Part shown: piece by piece, positions 58,493-64,000 of the stretch
Layout of the letters: each line of letters opens with the position of its first letter
Numbering within the stretch: position 1 is the stretch's first letter
Assembly (NCBI GenBank): GCA_928721915.1
Contig: CAKMVZ010000006.1
Span: forward strand, 124,001 to 188,000
Source of the DNA: an uncultured Clostridia bacterium
GTDB taxonomy: Bacteria > Bacillota > Clostridia > TANB77 > CAG-508
Direction of reading: 5' to 3'
DNA length: 64,000 nt
The notes under the pieces: model-generated
What the model was told of the DNA's origin: nothing
What the model saw: the letters and a program-made list of their open reading frames with translations, nothing else
Database searches by the model: none
Program-made: the position numbers and the translations under genes

Positions 58493-60452
58493 ATGGATAC
58501 AGTAATAAGCTTTTTTAACAAAGTAGGTAATAAATTAAATAAATTTGGTGAATTTTTGTATAAATATAGATATTGGATAGCTTTAATTTTATTTATTTTG
58601 TGTATTTTATTTGAAATAAGTGGCTCTTCAATTGGTATTTGGAAAGATTTTATAAATTCTAATGTAACAGAAGATGGAGTTTTATTTGGAGAATCTAGAG
58701 CAATAAGATCTGATGAATGGAGTGTTTTAACTCCTATGACTTTTTCACAGTATTTTGATGGATTTAATTATTTTAGTAACTTAGTAAGAGGAGATACAAC
58801 AGATGTATTTATAATTTATGGCTTACCAGTTTTAAATATAGTTCAAATATTTAGACCATTTTTAATTGGATTTCTATTTTTAGGAATTTCAAAAGGTTTA
58901 TCATTTTTTTGGTGTGGAAGATTTATAGCCCTGTTTTTAGTAACATTTGAGTTTTTAATGCTTCTTACAGATAAAAAGAAGTTATTATCTTTTATAGGAG
59001 CCATTATGATTACTCTAGCTCCTATAGTGCAATGGTGGTTTGCAGTAAATGGAATTGCTGAAATATTTATATTTGGTGAACTTGCAATTATATTATTAGA
59101 TAAATACATGAGAAACAATAATTTAAAAAAGAGAATTTTATATTTAGCAAGTTTAATAATTTGTGCAGGTGGATATTTATTAGTTTTTTATCCAGCTTGG
59201 CAAATTCCAATGTTTTATGTATTTTTAGCACTAGCTATTTGGGTTATAGTAAAAAATAGAAAAGAATTTAAATTTAATTATAGAGATGTAATATCTATAG
59301 TTGTTGCAATTTTAATTTTTGCATGTCTTATGTTATATATTTTTTATAATTCATGGGATACTATTAAAACAACATTAAATACAGTTTACCCTGGGCAAAG
59401 AGTTAGTACCGGTGGAGGAATTTTTTCAAAATTTGTAGATTATATAAGAGATATTTATTTACCTAGCAGATCAGGTGGGCTTTTATATAATGAGTGTGAA
59501 AGTGCATCAATTTTTGGATTATTTCCTATTGGAATAATTTTATCGATTTATTTAATAGATAGAAAAAATAAAAAAGATTTATCATTAATTTTAATGTTGA
59601 TAGTATATGCATTTTTAGCATTTTGGATGATGTTTGGAATGCCTTCTATAATTTCAAAATTAACATTAATGAGTCATTCAACACCTTTAAGAGCATATTT
59701 AGCAATTGGATTTTTAGATGTATTACTTTTAATTAAAGCAATGAGTATGATAGAAAAACCGTTTAGTAAAAGATTTTCTATTATATTTGCTTTATTTATA
59801 TCATGCATATTAGTTTACTTATGTGAATTATGTAATAAAGATTATTTGGGATTAAAAAATTGCTTAATTTTATTAATAATGTGTACATACTTAATATATT
59901 TTATATTTAGATTTAATAGTAAATATGGAAAATTTTTCTTTACAATTGGAATAATTGCAGTTATGCTGGTTTCAGGATTTAGAGTAAATCCTATAAGAAG
60001 AGGAACAGATATTATTTATGGAAGCGATATTATAAAAAATGTACAAAAATTAAATTCAGAAGAAGAGCGGAAAATGGATAACTGTAGGCATAACTCATGT
60101 TGCTTCAAATTATATTTTAATGGCTGGAGTTCCTGTAATAAATTCAACAAATACATATCCAAATCTAGAAAGATGGGAACTTATAGATGAAAATAAAGAA
60201 TATGTAGATGTTTATAATAGATATGCTCATATTGCAGTAGATTTATATAAAACAGATGAAGAGATAGAAGAAAAATTTAGCTTAATAGCAGCAGATATGT
60301 TTAGAGTAAATTTATCTACTAATGACTTAGAAACATTAGATGTAAAATATATTTTTACTAGTGATGATTTAAATGATTTTGATACAGAAGAAGTGGACTT
60401 TGAAGAAGTATATAATAATTATGGATATAGAATTTATAGATTAAATTATTAA
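58493..60452 (+). CDS. Large polytopic membrane protein of the polysaccharide cluster (one CGGN recoding site)
   Basis: 653 residues when CGGA at 60068 is read as glycine (SEEE-G-KWITVGITHVASNYILMAGV). About twelve membrane helices fill residues 25-500, followed by an extracytoplasmic C-terminal domain reached only after recoding. AIRSDEWSVLTPMTFSQ and the overall layout resemble YfhO/GT-C-like membrane proteins found in exopolysaccharide clusters; a glycosyl-transfer role is inferred from context. It starts 14 bases after the glycosyltransferase. Confidence 0.75.
60068..60071 (+). other. CGGN recoding site (membrane protein)
   Basis: In-frame GAG-CGG; the +1 frame reads GKWITVGITHVASNY. Confidence 0.88.
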
Positions 60453-60466
60453 AAAGGAGAAATTAA

Positions 60467-61409
60467 ATGAAAACAGCAGTATTAATACCTTGTTATAATG
60501 AAGAAATTACAATAGAAAAAGTAATTAAGGATTTTAGAAAAGAACTACCTGATGCTGATATTTATGTTTATGATAATAATTCAAAAGATAAAACAGCAGA
60601 GATTGCAAGAAAAAATGGAGCAATTGTAAAACATGAATATAGACAACGGAAAAGGAAATGTTGTAAGAACTATGTTCCGTGAAATAGATGCAGATATCTA
60701 TGTTATGGTAGATGGAGATGACACATATCCTGCAGAAGAAGTTCATAAATTAATTGAGCCTGTGGTAAATGGAGAAGCAGACATGGCAATTGGAGATAGA
60801 TTAACTAATGGAACATATAAGCAAGAAAATAAAAGACATTTTCATGAATTTGGAAATAATTTAGTAAAAAAATCTATAAATATTGCTTTTCATACAAAAT
60901 TAAAAGATATTATGACAGGATATAGAGTTTTTAATAAATTTTTTGTTAAAAATATGCCTGTTTTAAGTCCAAAATTTGAGATTGAAACTGAAATGTCTCT
61001 TCATGCTTTAGATAAAAAATTTATTATTAAAGAAATACCAATTGTTTATAGAGATAGACCTGAAGGAAGTAGTTCAAAGTTAAATACTGTAAGTGATGGA
61101 ATAAAAGTATGTAAAACAATTCTTAAAATGTATAAAGATTTTAAACCATTTGTATTTTATGGGGTTTTAGCATTAATTTTAGCTATAATTGGACTAGCTA
61201 TTGGAATTCCAGTAATAGTAGAATTTGTAAAAACTCATTATATCACTAAAATTCCGTCAGCAGTTTTAGCAACAGGAATTATGTTATTTTCATTTATTAT
61301 GTTCCAATCAGCTTTGGTGCTTGATACTGTTGTAAAACAAAATAGAGAAAAATATGAAATTGATTTATTAAGATATAGAGAAATTGAAAGATTAAAAGAA
61401 AATAAATAA
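60467..61409 (+). CDS. GT2 glycosyltransferase, dolichyl-phosphate-mannose synthase-like (one CGGN recoding site)
   Basis: 313 residues when CGGA at 60647 is read as glycine (YRQ-G-KGNVVRTMFREIDADIYVMVDGDDTYP). LIPCYNEEITIEKVI, DNNSKD and the DGDDTYP catalytic block are typical of DPM1-like enzymes. The joined QGKGN(V/A)VR segment is a family landmark. Two C-terminal membrane helices (~225-290) anchor it. It probably charges a lipid carrier for the sugar polymer. AAGGAG precedes the ATG and a terminator follows. Confidence 0.93.
60647..60650 (+). other. CGGN recoding site (GT2)
   Basis: In-frame CAA-CGG; the +1 frame restores YRQ-G-KGNVVRTMF. Confidence 0.95.
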
Positions 61410-61442
61410 AGACTTTGAAAACAAATTCAAAGTCTTTATTTA
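61409..61442 (+). terminator. Intrinsic terminator
   Basis: Arms AAAGACTTTGAA and TTCAAAGTCTTT around AACAAA, followed by ATTT. Confidence 0.85.
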
Positions 61443-61467
61443 GATAAAATTTAGAAAGGTTTATAAA

Positions 61468-62996
61468 ATGAATAGACAAGAAATTTTAAATAATATTATA
61501 AATTTTTTAAAGTTTTTTATTTTTCCAATTGAATTTATTATATCAATTTTTTTAGCTTATAGCATTTTTAAATTTATGTTATTTAAAAGTTATGAGGATA
61601 TTTTTTCTATAAAACATTTTATATATATTTTATTAAGTACTTCAATTATAATTTACATAATAATATATAATATTCGAAAAAAAGTTAAATTAGAAAAAAT
61701 AGTTTTAAGTTTTTTAATTCCAATTGGTATGATTTATTTAATGCTAGTATTTCCAACAGTTGCAGCAGATGAACATTTTCATTTGTTTAAAACTTATGAG
61801 GTTTCAAAAGGAGTTTTTATAAGTAGCAAGGAAGAAAAGACTACAGTTCCAAGAACTTTAAGCGTTTGTGGCTCAAAAGTGAAAACGTTTTCAGATTTTA
61901 ATGAAGCTCTTTCATGGGATACAGACTATAGTGACGAAGTAGAAGTAAATAATACTTTTAAATCTTATCCATCTTATTTATACATGTTTCGGAGCAGTTG
62001 GATTTACTATATCAAGAGTTTTGGATTTAAATATTTATTTGCGGTGCAATTTTAGCAAAATTAATTAATTTTATAATTTTTTTAATTACAGCATATTATT
62101 CAGTAAAAATTATTCCATTTGGAAAATATGTTTTAATAGGTATACTTTTTATGCCTATGACTTTACATCAAGCAGTATCAACTTCTGCAGATTGTATGAT
62201 AAATAATATTGCAATAATGTTTATTGCATTTACTATATATTTAATTTTTAAGGAAAAAAATATTAATAAATTAGAGCTTATAGGATTAGGAGCATTATCA
62301 GTTTTATTTGCAGTTTCAAAATATGTATATGTTCCAATTATAGGAATGATTTTAATTTTGACTTTTTCAAAAAATTTAAGTAAACAAAAAAAGAAAATTG
62401 CAATACCTTTAATTATTGGAATAACAGCTATTTTAACAATTATTTGCTTTATATTTAGTAATAGTTATGTAAGTGGTCATAGAAAATATTTAGATTCTAT
62501 TGGGCAAGATTCAGTAGGTCAAGTTAAATGGATTTTAAATAATCCTAGAAGTTTTATAGATGTATTTATGAATACTTTAGATATTATATCTTTTAATTAT
62601 ATTACTCAAATGGTAGGTTCTACTCTAGGAGAATTAGATATAAATGTAAGCTTAACTCCAATTATTTTTTATTTGATATTATTATGTTTTACATGTTTTC
62701 TTGAAGAAAATAAAAAATCTTTTTCAACTAAGCAAAAAATTTATATAATGTTTTTAAGTTTAATTAGTATTTTCTTGGTAATTTTATCTATATATATAAG
62801 TTGGGATGGAGTCGGAGCTAATATAATAGAAGGGGTTCAAGGAAGATACTTTATACCAATTGCAATTTTAATTTTTCTATGTATGTGTAAAAAAGAAAAC
62901 TTTATAAAAATAAAAAATGTAGAATATAAATTATTAATTATGGTATGTTTATTAAATATAGCTCCTATGGTTACGCTTTATCAATCTTTACTATAA
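61468..62996 (+). CDS. DUF2142-type polytopic membrane protein (two CGGN recoding sites)
   Basis: 508 residues when CGGA at 61990 and CGGT at 62042 are read as glycine. FPTVAADEHFHLFKTYEVSKGVF (about residue 95) is the DUF2142 hallmark of GT-C-like membrane proteins; after the shifts YMF-G-AVGFTISRVLDLNIYL-G-AILAKL forms the expected next helix. The middle frame is only 17 codons. About ten membrane helices are predicted. Zero-frame translation would stop within the second helix pair. It is likely a polysaccharide membrane glycosyltransferase or exporter component. Confidence 0.85.
61990..61993 (+). other. CGGN recoding site 1 (DUF2142)
   Basis: In-frame TTT-CGG; the +1 frame reads GAVGFTISRVLDLNIYL. 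Confidence 0.9.
62042..62045 (+). other. CGGN recoding site 2 (DUF2142)
   Basis: In-frame TTG-CGG-TGC; the +1 frame reads GGT-GCA-ATT-TTA (GAILAKLI). A CGGT example 52 bases after the previous site. Confidence 0.9.
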
Positions 62997-63098
62997 TTAT
63001 ATTATGTTAATTACCAGTTATTATCTTGAAAATACATAGCTCGTATGTTATAATAAAAAAGGGAATAAATATTTTAAAAATAAAAGGAGATAAAAGAT

Positions 63099-63830
63099 AT
63101 GAGTAAATTCGGTGGTGAAAAAAGATATGCTGATATCTTAACTGTTTTATTAGTAATAGTAATTATTGGAATAATTGTGTTATTAGGTTATTTCGGATAT
63201 AAAGCAATTAGAAAAAATATTATAGAAAGTGATGCATCTGATGCAACAGAGCAATTTTATAATAATATTAATCAATCTAGCATAAAAGATGAAGAGGATA
63301 ATAATGTTTCTCCTGATGTTAATTTAGATGATTTTAATTTAAATACAACAAATCCAGATAATTCAGGAGGTTCTAGTAGTGGTAGAAAAAGAACATATTT
63401 AGGAGAATATGAAATAAAAGGAACAATAAGAATTCCAAAAACTGGAATAGAATATCCAATACTTGAAAAATCAACAGTAGGTGCTTTGGCAAGATCAGTT
63501 GGTATATTAACTATATCAACATGTGATGAAATAACAACACCTGTTAAAGAATTAAATGTTCCAGGAACAAATGCCCTAATTTTAGGTCATAACTTAAGAA
63601 ATGGTCAATTCTTTTCAGATAATGATAAATTAGAAAATGGTGATGAAATTCAAGTTACTGATTATACTGGTCAAACTGTAAAATATACTATATATAATAT
63701 GTATTATACTTCGTCAGATGATATTTCATTTATGAGTAGGGAACTTAATCCTAATGTTAGAGAAATAACACTTCAAACATGTAATGATGATTCTAGCCAA
63801 AGATTAATTATATGGGCGAAAGATAGCTAA
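63099..63830 (+). CDS. Sortase (class B/D-like)
   Basis: 243 residues with one membrane helix (about 12-32), a Ser/Asn/Gly-rich stalk and a C-terminal sortase barrel. The catalytic residues are His in ILGHNLRNG (about 165), Cys in EITLQTCNDD (about 228) and Arg in SQRLIIWA (about 236). It would attach surface proteins to the wall. TTC-GGT at codon 4 contains CGG out of phase. GGAGA precedes the ATG. Confidence 0.9.
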   Translation: MSKFGGEKRYADILTVLLVIVIIGIIVLLGYFGYKAIRKNIIESDASDATEQFYNNINQSSIKDEEDNNVSPDVNLDDFNLNTTNPDNSGGSSSGRKRTYLGEYEIKGTIRIPKTGIEYPILEKSTVGALARSVGILTISTCDEITTPVKELNVPGTNALILGHNLRNGQFFSDNDKLENGDEIQVTDYTGQTVKYTIYNMYYTSSDDISFMSRELNPNVREITLQTCNDDSSQRLIIWAKDS

Positions 63831-63862
63831 TTTTAGAAAATAAAAAATTTTTAAATAAACTA

Positions 63863-63891
63863 TTGACAAATAAAAGAAAAGGGTATAAAAT
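63863..63891 (+). promoter_or_regulatory. Sigma-A promoter at right edge
   Basis: TTGACA at 63863-63868, 17-base spacer, TAAAAT at 63886-63891, immediately followed by a CIRCE-like operator. Confidence 0.8.
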
Positions 63892-63892
63892 C

Positions 63893-63919
63893 TTAGCAGT
63901 CAAAAAGAAAGACTGCTAA
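63893..63919. promoter_or_regulatory. CIRCE-like HrcA operator
   Basis: TTAGCAGTC, nine bases, GACTGCTAA. The consensus CIRCE is TTAGCACTC-N9-GAGTGCTAA, so each arm differs at one compensating position. It overlaps the start region of the promoter, as at heat-shock operons. The gene beyond the window (AAGGAGG at the last bases) is probably hrcA-grpE-dnaK or groES-groEL. Confidence 0.85.
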
Positions 63920-64000
63920 TTTTTATTTGTGCTAAATATTTTTTTAAGTACATAAATATAATTTAGGGCATAAAATAAAAGCAGTTTATAAAGGAGGATG

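Noticed and set aside
6871..62045. Base-calling or assembly insertion of C before GGA
   Set aside because: Errors would be independent of reading phase; many CGGA in other phases and thousands of GGA in and between genes are unaffected.
6700..62996. The 20 interrupted genes as ordinary pseudogenes
   Set aside because: All but one of the breaks are the same kind (+1 at in-frame CGGN at a glycine), every frame remains conserved, and many genes are essential; decay would give mixed indels and stops.
1..64000. tRNA or rRNA genes
   Set aside because: I looked for T-loop GGTTCGAATCC-like segments and CCA-type acceptor ends and found none; a tRNA search program on the full genome would be decisive.

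Overview
The window comes from a very AT-rich (my rough impression is under 30% GC), endospore-forming Firmicute of the class Clostridia. Spo0A, SpoVT, the GerW/YtfJ sporulation protein, SepF, DivIVA, ScpA, TTG/GTG starts with strong Shine-Dalgarno sites and sigma-A type promoters support this. Almost all genes are on the + strand.

Layout. 1-4.7 kb: a glycan or small-molecule cluster (glycosyltransferase C-terminus, radical SAM/SPASM enzyme, thymidylate-kinase-like protein, YdjC-type deacetylase, methionyl-tRNA synthetase). 4.7-16.6 kb: amino-acid dehydrogenase, membrane protein, U32 peptidase, lysS, RNA m5C methylase, a leader-controlled phosphoribosyltransferase/LOG pair, M50 protease, tsaD, phosphoesterase, YgjP-like peptidase and a sortase. 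16.7-35.8 kb: scpA, ytfI/ytfJ-like genes, mutL, miaA, HlyD-like protein, sepF, divIVA, rsmD, ftsK, beta-CASP nuclease, GH15 glucoamylase, radA. 35.8-41 kb: cyclophilin, pilin-like and WG-repeat surface proteins, CYTH-like protein, LysR regulator. 41-47 kb: a regulatory block with a radical SAM enzyme fused to a degenerate receiver, a divergent Spo0A paralog, a BaiN-like flavoprotein, YigZ and spo0A. 47-52.5 kb: accessory region with two small hydrophobic toxin/antisense RNA loci, a broken RelE-type module, a short Cys-rich peptide and a pilin-like protein with a GC-rich cassette, around rplM-rpsI and spoVT. 53-64 kb: alaS, a surface-polysaccharide cluster, a sortase and a CIRCE-controlled promoter at the right edge.

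The most striking property cuts across the annotation. Twenty genes, many of them universal and essential (alaS, tsaD, ftsK, radA, miaA), look frameshifted, and 28 of the 29 breaks have the same form: an in-frame CGG codon, with the conserved protein resuming one base later at a GGN glycine codon. Reading each CGGN quadruplet as one glycine restores every protein to family length. I found no in-frame CGG in any annotated gene that is read as arginine. About forty CGG triplets in the other two phases (for example GAC-GGA, GCG-GAA) cause no shift. This is best explained by genome-wide +1 recoding at CGG, an unassigned or quadruplet codon, rather than by pseudogenes or sequencing error. CDS coordinates below span the recoded genes from start to final stop.
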